Positions 45,646-54,297 of a stretch of DNA of 64,000 nt are shown here, in pieces. This DNA comes from Lysobacter sp. MMG2 (lineage in GTDB: Bacteria > Pseudomonadota > Gammaproteobacteria > Xanthomonadales > Xanthomonadaceae): positions 1,240,001-1,304,000 of the forward strand of contig NZ_JAERQY020000001.1 in NCBI RefSeq assembly GCF_016735495.2. The letters run 5' to 3'. Made by a program: the position numbers and the translations under genes. The notes under the pieces were generated by a model. That model was not told the DNA's origin. It worked only from the letters and a program-made list of their open reading frames with translations, and did no database searches. Position 1 is the stretch's first letter, and the number at the start of each line of letters is the position of its first letter.

Positions 45646-48585
45646 TCATACTTCGTCCGCGACGACGATACCTGGGCAAGCCCGCGCGCCAACCTTCTCT
45701 TGGAGCAGGACGCCGCGATCGCGCAGACGGGCGAGCGCCTCGTGCTGCCAGGCGCCGCGTTCAGCTTCGCCGAGCCAGCACACGATCACGTCGCCCCTTT
45801 GGACCTCGAGGACGTCGTCCCGGAGCGAATCGACGGGAAGACCAAGCAACGACGTGGCCAGTTCGCGAGCGTAGCGGTAGCGCCGTTCTTCCTGTCGAAC
45901 ATTCACCAGCTCGGTACGCCAACCGGGACGAGGATCGGCAAGAGCCTCACGCGCCCATTGCGCGAACTCGGCCCAGCCAGCGCTGCCTTCGTGCGGCGCA
46001 CCGCTTACGTCGATGATCCATTGCCGCGCAGGCTGACGCGCAGGGAACGTGTTGGCCGCGGCCTCTGCGATTGCGATCAGGTCAGGTTCGCTCGCCCGAT
46101 CAACGTGAGCGCCGATCTGCCTGACCATCGCAAGCTCGCCATCGAGTTGCCTGTCGTAGAATTCCTCAATGCGCTGGTGATACAGCTCGGCGCATGCCCT
46201 GGGAGCATGGATGTCCGCGATGATCCTGGCGCCATTGCGTCCAAGATCCTTGCGCAATGCCTCCTCACCCCACAGACGCTCCAACGCGCTGACAAGATCG
46301 GCATCCGCGAATTCGTCATCGATTACGACGACGGCCTCACGAGGCAGGTCCGCCATCGAACCGTTGGCATTGACGATGGTCGCCAGCCCGTAATTCATGC
46401 AGTCGTACACTGCCGCGGAAGTTTCGCCACGCGAAAGCGTGCGCAACTGGACCGCAACGTCAGCCGCAGCCAGGTAGGCCTGGTACATCTCAGTATCAGC
46501 CCAGCCGGTGATGCGTACCTGCCCGCCGAGGCGCCGCTCGTCGATCGCATGTTGCAGGCGCACACCGTACTCGCCCGTGGCGTTCTCGCCGACGAACAAC
46601 AACTGCGACTTCGCCTGACGGCTCAGGGCAGATGCGGCCCATGCGTCGAGGATGCGCGCGCTCAGTTTCGTGGCAGCGACGTGACCGAAGCTGCACACAA
46701 CGAAGTCGTCGCGATCGATACCCAATAGCGCGCGTGCCTGCTCTCTGTCGATCTTCGCCGGTGGATCCCGCAGGAGCGGGATCTCTGCCCATTGCTCACT
46801 GGTTCCCGGCCCATACCAGGTATCGGCAAGGCGCTTGGCATAGCGTGAATGCACAATCATGCCGACGTTGCCCGTGAGCACGTCGAAGTTGCATGGGTAC
46901 TTGTAAACCATGTCGCTGATGTCGACCGACGACGCATTGTCGACCAGCGCGGGGTAACCGTGGGATTGGTAAAGCTGCCGCATCCAGATCGCTGGTGATC
47001 CCGCGATCGCCGCCAGATGCGCGCGAATGCCGCTGAGGAAGAAATCATGCAGCACGACCACGCCCGGGTACGTCTCCATTAGATCGAACATGTGCGCATG
47101 GAACTGCGAATTGCCGACCTGGTAGACGATCCGCTCGTAGTCCCCGTGGTGCTCAACGAACCATTCCACGCTGCGCACCTCTGCGCACGCGCTGACCTGG
47201 GGCGCGACGAACCCGTCCTGCGCCACGATGACGTCGATCTCGTAGAAGCGCGACAGCTCGGGCATGAGTTCCGCGCTGTAGTTCGCGATCCCGCTCCGCT
47301 CTGGCGGCAGCGGGGTAAGGAGTGCCATGCGTGGACGCCGTGCGGGAACGGCAACCGATGCCTGTTCCGACGCAGCGATGCGCCGAGCGGATTCTTCGAA
47401 CGCCCCAAGGGCGCGACGCGCGCTTTCCTGCCAGGAGAATCGCTGCGCCTGTTCGTACCCATGGCCGACGAGATCGGCGCGGAATGCTTCGTTCGTCAGC
47501 ACCTCGAACATCTTGGCCGTCATCGCCTGGTCGGAGCGCGGATTGAAAAGCGCATCGCGCCGTCCCACTACTTCGGGAAGGCTCGATGCATCCGCCGCGA
47601 TCACGGGCGTGCCGCAATGCATCGCCTCAAGCACCGGCAGGCCGAATCCCTCATGGATGGAGGGAAACACGAACGCCTTGCTGAGGTTGTAGAGCGCAAC
47701 GAGTTCGTCGTCGGACACGAAGCCTGTCAGGACGAGTTCGGATTCCTCCAGCCCTGCCGAGCGTGCGATTGCATGCAGCGTCTGCCGGCTGTCGTCCGTC
47801 ACGGAGCACACGACAGCCAACTGGTGCGCGCGGCGGACATCGGGCGGGAGGGCCGCGAAGGCACGAATGAGCCCCTCGATGTTCTTCCGGTAATCGATCC
47901 CGCCGGTGTACATCACGAAGGGACGCACCAAGCCAAGCTTGCTGCGAAGTGCCAGCTCCGCTTCCGCGCTCACCTCGATGCGGCGGAACCGGTCATCGGC
48001 GGCAGAGGAAATGTTGACCACGGCGTCGGACGGAAACTCCAGGTACTCCACCGCCTCCTGCCGCGCGGATTCGGAAATCGCCAGCAGCAGGTTGGCACGC
48101 TTGAGCTGGTCGATCTTGGACAGGTACCAGGTCGCAGACGCCGGGTCCGACAGGTACTTCTCGCGATGGATGTACGGAATCAGGTCGTACAGCGTGGGGG
48201 CCACCGGGGTTCGCCCGGAGAATCGGCCGATGCTGGTGACGGCTGCGTCGCTCATGCCTTCGAAAAGGCTGGTGACATGCACGAAGTCGGGCTTGAGCCC
48301 CGTCAGGAAACACTCCCGGAGGATCTCATCGGCCACGCGACGCGCGGGCGAGAGGTGGCCGCCAGAAGGGTGCCACACGCGGATCGCATCCGATGGCAGC
48401 AGGCCGCTGAATGCTTCGCGGAGCGGCTCGATGCTGTCGGCCAGCGCGCCGTTGAGAGCGATGAGGATCTCGTGATCGCCTGCCTGCCCGGCCATCGCCT
48501 GGGCGAGTGACAGCGAGTAACGTCCGATCCCGCGGAACCGGCTGACACTCTGCGCACCCTGCAAATCGATCACGACCCTCATCAC
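45646..48585 (-). CDS. Multidomain GT4 glycosyltransferase with a truncated third domain (WbdA-like)
   Basis: A 979-residue protein with two GT-B (GT4) domains. The first (about residues 3-400) has IDLQGAQSVSRFRGIGRYSL and HEGFGLPVLEAMHCGTPV (E-x7-E). The second (about 415-800) begins MALLTPLPPERSGIANYSAEL and has LSRGETSAAVYDCMNYGLAT. From about 850 the sequence enters the opening of a third domain (WIIDVS, YRYARELATSLLGLP, RGDVIVCWLGEAERG) and stops soon after. Such enzymes polymerise mannose or D-rhamnose chains before Wzm/Wzt export, matching gmd/rmd next door. It overlaps the FkbM gene by 4 nt. Confidence 0.85.
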   Translation of the reverse strand: MMRVVIDLQGAQSVSRFRGIGRYSLSLAQAMAGQAGDHEILIALNGALADSIEPLREAFSGLLPSDAIRVWHPSGGHLSPARRVADEILRECFLTGLKPDFVHVTSLFEGMSDAAVTSIGRFSGRTPVAPTLYDLIPYIHREKYLSDPASATWYLSKIDQLKRANLLLAISESARQEAVEYLEFPSDAVVNISSAADDRFRRIEVSAEAELALRSKLGLVRPFVMYTGGIDYRKNIEGLIRAFAALPPDVRRAHQLAVVCSVTDDSRQTLHAIARSAGLEESELVLTGFVSDDELVALYNLSKAFVFPSIHEGFGLPVLEAMHCGTPVIAADASSLPEVVGRRDALFNPRSDQAMTAKMFEVLTNEAFRADLVGHGYEQAQRFSWQESARRALGAFEESARRIAASEQASVAVPARRPRMALLTPLPPERSGIANYSAELMPELSRFYEIDVIVAQDGFVAPQVSACAEVRSVEWFVEHHGDYERIVYQVGNSQFHAHMFDLMETYPGVVVLHDFFLSGIRAHLAAIAGSPAIWMRQLYQSHGYPALVDNASSVDISDMVYKYPCNFDVLTGNVGMIVHSRYAKRLADTWYGPGTSEQWAEIPLLRDPPAKIDREQARALLGIDRDDFVVCSFGHVAATKLSARILDAWAASALSRQAKSQLLFVGENATGEYGVRLQHAIDERRLGGQVRITGWADTEMYQAYLAAADVAVQLRTLSRGETSAAVYDCMNYGLATIVNANGSMADLPREAVVVIDDEFADADLVSALERLWGEEALRKDLGRNGARIIADIHAPRACAELYHQRIEEFYDRQLDGELAMVRQIGAHVDRASEPDLIAIAEAAANTFPARQPARQWIIDVSGAPHEGSAGWAEFAQWAREALADPRPGWRTELVNVRQEERRYRYARELATSLLGLPVDSLRDDVLEVQRGDVIVCWLGEAERGAWQHEALARLRDRGVLLQEKVGARACPGIVVADEV

Positions 48586-49913
48586 GCCGCTCCCTTTCTC
48601 GAAGCCTCACGCAAGGCATGCAAGAACTGCTGACCGCGGACGGAGAGGACTTCATCGGCCTTCACCGGCTCGCTGCTGGCCGCGACGAGCGTCTGCATCC
48701 GCGCGGTTTGCTCCCAGGCCCTGAGGCGCGCGTCCGCGCTCGGGACGAGTCCCACGATAAAACCCCTCAGTGCCGGTCGACGGTTGATCGGGCCGGCGAC
48801 GGCGACGAAGAACGGGCTTGCGCCCCGCTTCACCCCTCTTTTCGCCGCGCCCACGAATTTGGCTGGCGAGCGAAACAGCATGCGCAACACGCGTCCAGTG
48901 AAACGGATCGGCCACGTCACTCGCCACGACAAGCTGCTCGCCATCAGGGCCACCTGATGTTGACCCTGCTGCGCTTCCAGTTCCCAACGATGCGCCTGCT
49001 CGCGCAGGTTGGCGATGGTTTCGTGTGACTGCTTCCACTCCCGCGCAAGCCACTGTCCCTGGGCAAGCTGTTCCTTGAGCAGTTCATCGAGCCGGTTGCG
49101 CGCGCTTTCGACGTTTTCAAGGTCACGCCGAAGACCCGCCACGTTCGACTCGGAAGCGGCCAGCTCGTTGCTCCACTTGCGCTCCTGCTCGGCCCATTGC
49201 TCGCGCCACCGCGCGCCAAAGGCGGACGTCGCCGTGCCGCTCAACGACACGCCATCGAACACGTTCGGCGGCACTGCGAATGCCGCGACGAGTTCGGGGT
49301 GCTCGGAGGAAACGTAGAAGCGGTTGAGGCCGTCGAAGTAGACGAACTCGTACCCCTTCTCGACAAGGATGGGATCCCACTCGTGGTGGTTTTCCACCTT
49401 CGTCATCGGCAGCGTGCTCTCCACGACGACGACCCAGGGCCGCACGGGCGATTCGCGCCAGCTGCGCAGCACCGAGGTCTCGGCGCCCTCGACATCCACC
49501 TTCAACCAGTGCACGTCACCGGGGGCACGCGCGAGCACTTCGTCGAGCGTAATGGAGGGCACGACGGTTTCGATGACTTCGAACTTGCTGGAGTGGCGCT
49601 CGGCCAGTGTTGGATCCAGCGTGCTCAGACCGGTCTTGGGCATCTCGTAGAACGAGAGCGTGCCCGGCGTGTTGGAGACGGCCGCATGGATGACCACTTC
49701 GTCCGGACGTGCAGCGCGCAGCTGCTGCGCGTACGTGGTGGCCGCGTCCACATGGATTCCCCGCCAGCCCTGTTCGTAGAACATGCGGCTGACCGAGTCC
49801 TCGTCGGGGCTCTGCGCGCCGATGTCGATGTAGGAGCCGTGCTCGACATGGCCGAGGGCCCGCCAGAGCATGACGTCTTCGAAGTTCTGAGCGTAGGAAA
49901 TCAGTCGGGTCAT
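48582..49913 (-). CDS. FkbM family methyltransferase with coiled coil
   Basis: A 443-residue protein. The FkbM methyltransferase domain (about residues 3-215) has SYAQNFEDVMLWRAL, SYIDIGAQSPDEDSVSR, and WLKVDVEGAETSVL. A coiled coil follows (about 235-320, WREQWAEQERKWSNELAASE and on), then a basic membrane-proximal region. Between the polymerase-like GT4 and Wzt, this is the place and layout of a chain-terminating enzyme such as WbdD (methyltransferase plus coiled coil). There is no kinase domain. The terminator role is inference. Confidence 0.82.
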   Translation of the reverse strand: MTRLISYAQNFEDVMLWRALGHVEHGSYIDIGAQSPDEDSVSRMFYEQGWRGIHVDAATTYAQQLRAARPDEVVIHAAVSNTPGTLSFYEMPKTGLSTLDPTLAERHSSKFEVIETVVPSITLDEVLARAPGDVHWLKVDVEGAETSVLRSWRESPVRPWVVVVESTLPMTKVENHHEWDPILVEKGYEFVYFDGLNRFYVSSEHPELVAAFAVPPNVFDGVSLSGTATSAFGARWREQWAEQERKWSNELAASESNVAGLRRDLENVESARNRLDELLKEQLAQGQWLAREWKQSHETIANLREQAHRWELEAQQGQHQVALMASSLSWRVTWPIRFTGRVLRMLFRSPAKFVGAAKRGVKRGASPFFVAVAGPINRRPALRGFIVGLVPSADARLRAWEQTARMQTLVAASSEPVKADEVLSVRGQQFLHALREASRKGAA

Positions 49914-49959
49914 GGATGAGATGTGGAAGTCGTGGGCGCGGGGGCGGAAAAGTCCGGCC

Positions 49960-51216
49960 TCATTCGCGCGAGTTCGCGCTCGACCCGGCGCCGCCGATGT
50001 CGAAGCGTGCATCTAGCCAGTTGCTGCCGATGAACGTCGGCGACGAAACGTTCATCACGTCGAAAACGAGCAGGTTGTCGACCCACTCGTAGTTGTTCAC
50101 CAGGTGGGTGTCCGTGCTCACCAGCGCCGGCGAGACGGAGTAGGAGCCCGGACCCAGCGTGCAGGTGAAGTTCATCGCGAACTCCACCGTGTCGCCCGCC
50201 TTGAGTCCAGAGCGCACCTGTCCGGTGTGCCAGGTGTTGGTGCCCCACACCACGTGCCCCTGCCGGTCGCGGAGCATGTACCCCAGGACGAGCTGCGGGA
50301 CATCGCCGTGGATCTCCGCGCGCAGGCGCAAGTTCAGGCGCTGGCCGACCGTCGCCATCGACACCTCGCTGCCGGTGTCCGCATCGAACAGGCGCAGATC
50401 GACGATGCGCGCCTCGCCGGTTCCGCTGCGGGTCTGCAGCCAGCCCGCCTCGTGGCGAACCTGTTCGATGGAGCCGGCTTCGTTTTCCTTCTCGGCGATC
50501 ATCGCGTTGTAGAAATCGACCACCTCGTCGGGCGCACCGTCCTTCACGACCCGTCCCTTGTCGAGCAGGATCACCCGGTCGCACAAGGTGCGCACGTCGC
50601 CCATGCTGTGGGTCACCAGCAGGATCGAAACGCCCTGGTCGCGATAGGAACGGATGCGATCGAAGCTCTTGTGCTGGAAGTAGCTGTCGCCGACAGACAA
50701 GGCTTCGTCGACGATCAGCAGGTCCGGCTTGAAGGCCGTGGCCACGCTGAATGCCACGCGCATCTGCATGCCGCTGGAATAGGTGCGCACGGGCTCGTCG
50801 AAGTACTCGCCGATCTCGGCGAAGGCTTCGATGTCCGGCATGGCTTCGGCGATCTGCGCCCGGCTGTATCCCATCAGGCCGGCCGAATGGAAGGCGTTCT
50901 CGCGGCCGGTGAGGTCCGGGTTGAATCCCATGCCAAGTTCGAGGATCGCGGCGATGCGACCGCCGGTGGCAACACTTCCCTCGGTCGGTCGGGTCGTGCC
51001 GGTGATGAGCTTGAGCAGCGTGCTCTTCCCCGCTCCGTTCTGGCCGACGATGCCGACCGTCTGTCCGGCTTCCACCGCGAAGTCGATGCCGCGCAGGACC
51101 CAATGCTCCTCGGCAGGCCGGACCGGAGCGCCGAACCACGAAGCTGCGCGCAGCCACTCGCTGCGCCAGCGGCGATAGGCCTTGCCCAGGCCCCGGGCTT
51201 CAAGCACACCGCTCAT
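49960..51216 (-). CDS. wzt: O-antigen ABC transporter ATP-binding protein Wzt with carbohydrate-binding domain
   Basis: A 418-residue ATPase. The N-terminal ABC domain (about residues 1-250) has Walker A GQNGAGKSTLL, signature SSGMQMRVAFS and Walker B LLIVDEALSVGD. The C-terminal beta-sandwich (about 265-400, LVLGYMLRDRQGHVVWGTNT and FAMNFTCTLGPGSYSVSPAL) is the O-antigen-binding domain of Wzt proteins that recognise a capped chain end. This predicts coupling to a terminating modification, and an FkbM methyltransferase follows 46 nt downstream. It overlaps wzm by 4 nt. Confidence 0.93.
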   Translation of the reverse strand: MSGVLEARGLGKAYRRWRSEWLRAASWFGAPVRPAEEHWVLRGIDFAVEAGQTVGIVGQNGAGKSTLLKLITGTTRPTEGSVATGGRIAAILELGMGFNPDLTGRENAFHSAGLMGYSRAQIAEAMPDIEAFAEIGEYFDEPVRTYSSGMQMRVAFSVATAFKPDLLIVDEALSVGDSYFQHKSFDRIRSYRDQGVSILLVTHSMGDVRTLCDRVILLDKGRVVKDGAPDEVVDFYNAMIAEKENEAGSIEQVRHEAGWLQTRSGTGEARIVDLRLFDADTGSEVSMATVGQRLNLRLRAEIHGDVPQLVLGYMLRDRQGHVVWGTNTWHTGQVRSGLKAGDTVEFAMNFTCTLGPGSYSVSPALVSTDTHLVNNYEWVDNLLVFDVMNVSSPTFIGSNWLDARFDIGGAGSSANSRE

Positions 51217-52004
51217 AGCGCGTCCACGATTTCAGGGCTGGCGCGACGGAACACGACCAGCGAGACGACAAGCAACGCGATGATCCCCACGCAAAGCCAC
51301 AGCAGCTCCCTCCACAGCGGAGCGGTGCCGAAAACCAGCACGTTCTGGTAGCTGGCCACCAGCGGATACAGCGGGTTGAGCTTGAACCAGAACTGGAACT
51401 TCTGCGGCATGATATTCGTCACGTAGACGATGGGCGTCAGCCAGAACAACGCCTGCAGCACTACAGGCACCACCTGCCCGATGTCGCGCATGAACACGTT
51501 CATCACGCCAAGGATCAGTCCGAGCCCCATCGAAAGGGCGAGCGTGATCAGGATCAGCAGGGGCAGCCACACGATGTGGTAGCCCGGGAAGTGGCCGAGC
51601 ACGGCGAACACCAGCAGGATCGCCGCCAGCAGCAATACATTGGTGACGAGCATGGTGCCCGCCGCGATGAGCGGAAGGCAGATGCGCGGAAACGCCATCT
51701 TCTTCATCAGGTTGCCGCTGTCGATGAACAGCGAAAGGCAACGCGTGACCGTCTCCGTGAAGAGCGTCCAGCAAAGCATGCCCGCCATCAGGTACAGCGC
51801 GTAGGCGTACTTGTTATCGATGCCGGGAAGCTTGGCGGCGAGCACTTCGGAAAGGATCGTCGCAAAGATCAGCACCTGCGCGAGCGGGTGGATGACCATC
51901 CACAGCCCACCCAGCTTGCTGCGGATGAAACGCGAGCGCAGGTCGTTACGGATGGAGGACAGGACAAAGAAGCGATAGCGCCATGCGGCGAGCAGCATGT
52001 CCAT
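51213..52004 (-). CDS. wzm: O-antigen ABC transporter permease Wzm
   Basis: A 263-residue ABC-2 permease with six transmembrane helices (RYRFFVLSSIRNDLRSRFIRS at the N-terminus, LGGLWMVIHPLAQVLIFATI, and late FWLTPIVYVTNIMP and NPLYPLVASYQNVL). It flips the lipid-linked O-polysaccharide with Wzt. It is the first gene of the right half of the locus, which reads wzm-wzt-fkbM-GT4-gmd-rmd-GT-C. ATG 52004 (MDMLLAAWRYR) is used, and a second ATG two codons later is possible. The promoter must lie in the 36-nt gap before metB or in metB. Confidence 0.93.
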   Translation of the reverse strand: MDMLLAAWRYRFFVLSSIRNDLRSRFIRSKLGGLWMVIHPLAQVLIFATILSEVLAAKLPGIDNKYAYALYLMAGMLCWTLFTETVTRCLSLFIDSGNLMKKMAFPRICLPLIAAGTMLVTNVLLLAAILLVFAVLGHFPGYHIVWLPLLILITLALSMGLGLILGVMNVFMRDIGQVVPVVLQALFWLTPIVYVTNIMPQKFQFWFKLNPLYPLVASYQNVLVFGTAPLWRELLWLCVGIIALLVVSLVVFRRASPEIVDAL

Positions 52005-52040
52005 GTCACTTACCCGCGAATTGCGAAGCAGCAGGCTGGT

Positions 52041-53231
52041 TCATCGCGCGCTTGTGTCCAGCGCCCGGTCGATGTCGTTACGCAGATCGATCTCATCCTC
52101 CACGCCCACACTCAAACGCACCAGATTGTCGGTGATGCCCAGCGCCGCGCGGCGTTCGGCCGGGACGGAGGCGTGCGTCATGATCGCGGGATGGTTGATC
52201 AGGCTTTCAACGCCGCCCAGGGATTCGGCCACGGCGAACAGCTCGCAGCGCTCCATCATGCGGCGTGCAGCGGCTTCGCCGCCCTTGACGTAGATGCTCA
52301 CCATGCCACCGAAACCGTGCATCTGACGCTTGGCCAGTTCGTGCTGCGGGTGCGCGGCCAGGCCCGGATAGATCGCCTTCTCGATCGCCGGATGCGTCTG
52401 CAGCCATTCCGCCAGGGCCTGCGCGTTCTCGCAGTGCGCCTTCATGCGCAGGTGCAGCGTCTTCAGGCCGCGCAGGGCGAGGAAGCTGTCGAACGGGCCC
52501 TGCACGCCGCCGATGGCGTTCTGCAGGAAGGTCATGCGATCGGCGATCTCGGCGTCGTCGCCCACCACCGCCATGCCGCCGACGATGTCGGAGTGGCCGT
52601 TGAGGTACTTGGTCGCCGAGTGCATGACGATGTGCGCGCCCAGTTCCAGCGGGCGCTGCAGGATCGGCGAACAGAAGGTGTTGTCGACCACGACGATCAG
52701 GCCGCGCTTGCGGGCGATCGCGGCGATCTGCGCGATGTCCACCAGCTTCAGCAGCGGATTGGTCGGCGTTTCGATCCAGACCATCTTCGTTTCAGGGCGG
52801 ATCGCCGCTTCGAACGCGGCTGCGTCGCTCAGGTCGACCCAGCTGAAGTCCAGGCCGGCGGAGCGGCGGCGGACGCGCTCGAACAACCGGTAGGTGCCGC
52901 CGTATACGTCGTCCATCGCGATGACGTGGCTGCCGGAATCCAGCAGTTCCAGGATCGTCGACGTCGCCGCCAGACCGGAGGCGAACGCGAAGCCGCGGGT
53001 GCCGCCTTCCAGGCCGGCGACGCAGCGCTCGTACGCGAAACGGGTGGGGTTGTGACTGCGCGAGTACTCGAAACCCTGATGCACGCCCGGGCTGCTCTGG
53101 GCATACGTCGAGGTGGCGTAGATCGGGGTCATCACCGCGCCCGTGGTCGGGTCCGGGGACTGTCCAGCGTGAATCGCGAGGGTACCTAGACCGGGCTTCT
53201 TCGCCCCGCCTTCGGCATGTCGTTCAGTCAT
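52041..53231 (-). CDS. metB: Cystathionine gamma-synthase/gamma-lyase (PLP)
   Basis: A 396-residue Cys/Met metabolism PLP enzyme. The PLP lysine is K208 in HSATKYLNGHSD, with the SRSHNPTRFAYERC and SLGGVESLINHPA blocks. Synthase and lyase cannot be told apart securely by eye. With cbs 2 kb away a gamma-lyase (reverse transsulfuration, homocysteine to cysteine) is attractive, and Xanthomonas homologues named MetB are reported as lyases. It is the classical right border of the Xanthomonas LPS locus. Confidence 0.9.
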   Translation of the reverse strand: MTERHAEGGAKKPGLGTLAIHAGQSPDPTTGAVMTPIYATSTYAQSSPGVHQGFEYSRSHNPTRFAYERCVAGLEGGTRGFAFASGLAATSTILELLDSGSHVIAMDDVYGGTYRLFERVRRRSAGLDFSWVDLSDAAAFEAAIRPETKMVWIETPTNPLLKLVDIAQIAAIARKRGLIVVVDNTFCSPILQRPLELGAHIVMHSATKYLNGHSDIVGGMAVVGDDAEIADRMTFLQNAIGGVQGPFDSFLALRGLKTLHLRMKAHCENAQALAEWLQTHPAIEKAIYPGLAAHPQHELAKRQMHGFGGMVSIYVKGGEAAARRMMERCELFAVAESLGGVESLINHPAIMTHASVPAERRAALGITDNLVRLSVGVEDEIDLRNDIDRALDTSAR

Positions 53232-53266
53232 TACGTCCTTCCAATTCCGCTAGCATGGGCGGCCGA

Positions 53267-53276
53267 CGATTCTAGC
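53267..53276 (-). promoter_or_regulatory. GCTAGAATCG promoter box before metB
   Basis: On the reverse strand this 10-mer is 35 nt from the metB start, well placed as a -10 region. It lies in the 52-nt gap to the divergent sulfotransferase-like gene. The same 10-mer precedes etfB and glcF. Confidence 0.5.
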
Positions 53277-53283
53277 ACCGCAC

Positions 53284-54297
53284 ATGAGCCCTCCCAGGCG
53301 TTTGCCCTCGGATTTCAGCCGCAGTGCAGCTTATCCGCTGTTCGCGTTCGATCCGGCCGAAAACCGGGGCTGGGTGCTTCATTTCGAAGCAGATGACTAC
53401 CGCCGGGCGAGCTTCCTCGACCGGCGCTCGCTGGGCCGCAGGGACGTCTCCGGCTGGACCGTCGACCGGGCCGAACTGGAAGCCGCGCTGGCCCGGACCG
53501 CGCCCCTGCGCGACGTGCACTGGCTGTTCCACATCGGCCACTGCGGCTCCTCGCTGGTGAGCCGACTGCTGGACCTGGTGCCCGGCGTGCTCGGCTTGCG
53601 CGAACCCCTGCCCCTGCTCACCCTCGCCCACGGCCGCGAGGATCCGGTGGTCACCGCCTGGGAAGCGCCTGTGCTGGCGTCGCTGGCGCGCGGCTTCGCC
53701 GACAGCACCGCGGTGATCGTCAAACCCACCAGCGTGGTCACGACCCTCGCCGATCGCCTGCTGCCCACCACCGGCCGCGCATGCCTGCTGTGGGTGGACC
53801 TGCGGACCTGGCTGGCGACCATGCTCCGCGACGCGCAGTTGATCGAAGGTGTGCTTTCGACCGAGCCCCTGCGCCTGGCCGGACAACCGGATCTGCCGGC
53901 GGCGGAGAGCGATGGCGCCCGCCTGGCCCGTGCCTGGCTGGTCGAGCAGCTGCGCTGGCGGCAACTGGCCGCCGAGCCCGAGCTGTCGGGCCGCCTGATC
54001 GACCTGGATTTCGCCGACGTGCTGCTCGATCCGGCGCCGACCGTCGCTCGACTGGCGGCCCACTACGGTCTGCAGGTGCCGGCGGACTGGACGCAGCGCA
54101 TCAAATCGTCGGAGCTGCTCAGCCGGTATTCGAAGGACGGCGGCGCGCATTTCGACGCCAGCGCGCGACGTCGCGAACTCGCCGTTTCCGCACAGAAACA
54201 TGCCGATGGCATCGGCGATGGCCTGGCGTGGGCGCAGGCCGCGCTCGCCGAAAGCGGACACGCCGACCTCGCCGCACGACTGCAACCGCGCGGCTGA
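53284..54297 (+). CDS. Sulfotransferase-fold protein of unknown function
   Basis: A 337-residue cytoplasmic protein. The segment LFHIGHCGSSLVSRLLDLVP near residue 80 is like the 5'-phosphosulfate-binding loop of PAPS sulfotransferases, and a following GLREPLPLL fits the same fold. A later EQLRWRQLAAEP and LIDLDFADVLLDPAPTVARLAAHYGL resemble the C-terminal part of bacterial sulfotransferases. A catalytic base is not clear. The stop codon abuts the stop of the convergent 2OG-Fe(II) oxygenase gene with no gap, and the pair may be a functional unit. No substrate can be given. Confidence 0.68.
   Translation: MSPPRRLPSDFSRSAAYPLFAFDPAENRGWVLHFEADDYRRASFLDRRSLGRRDVSGWTVDRAELEAALARTAPLRDVHWLFHIGHCGSSLVSRLLDLVPGVLGLREPLPLLTLAHGREDPVVTAWEAPVLASLARGFADSTAVIVKPTSVVTTLADRLLPTTGRACLLWVDLRTWLATMLRDAQLIEGVLSTEPLRLAGQPDLPAAESDGARLARAWLVEQLRWRQLAAEPELSGRLIDLDFADVLLDPAPTVARLAAHYGLQVPADWTQRIKSSELLSRYSKDGGAHFDASARRRELAVSAQKHADGIGDGLAWAQAALAESGHADLAARLQPRG

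Noticed and set aside
53232-53283. SAM or other sulfur riboswitch before metB
   Set aside because: The gap is only 52 nt and shows no conserved aptamer structure.
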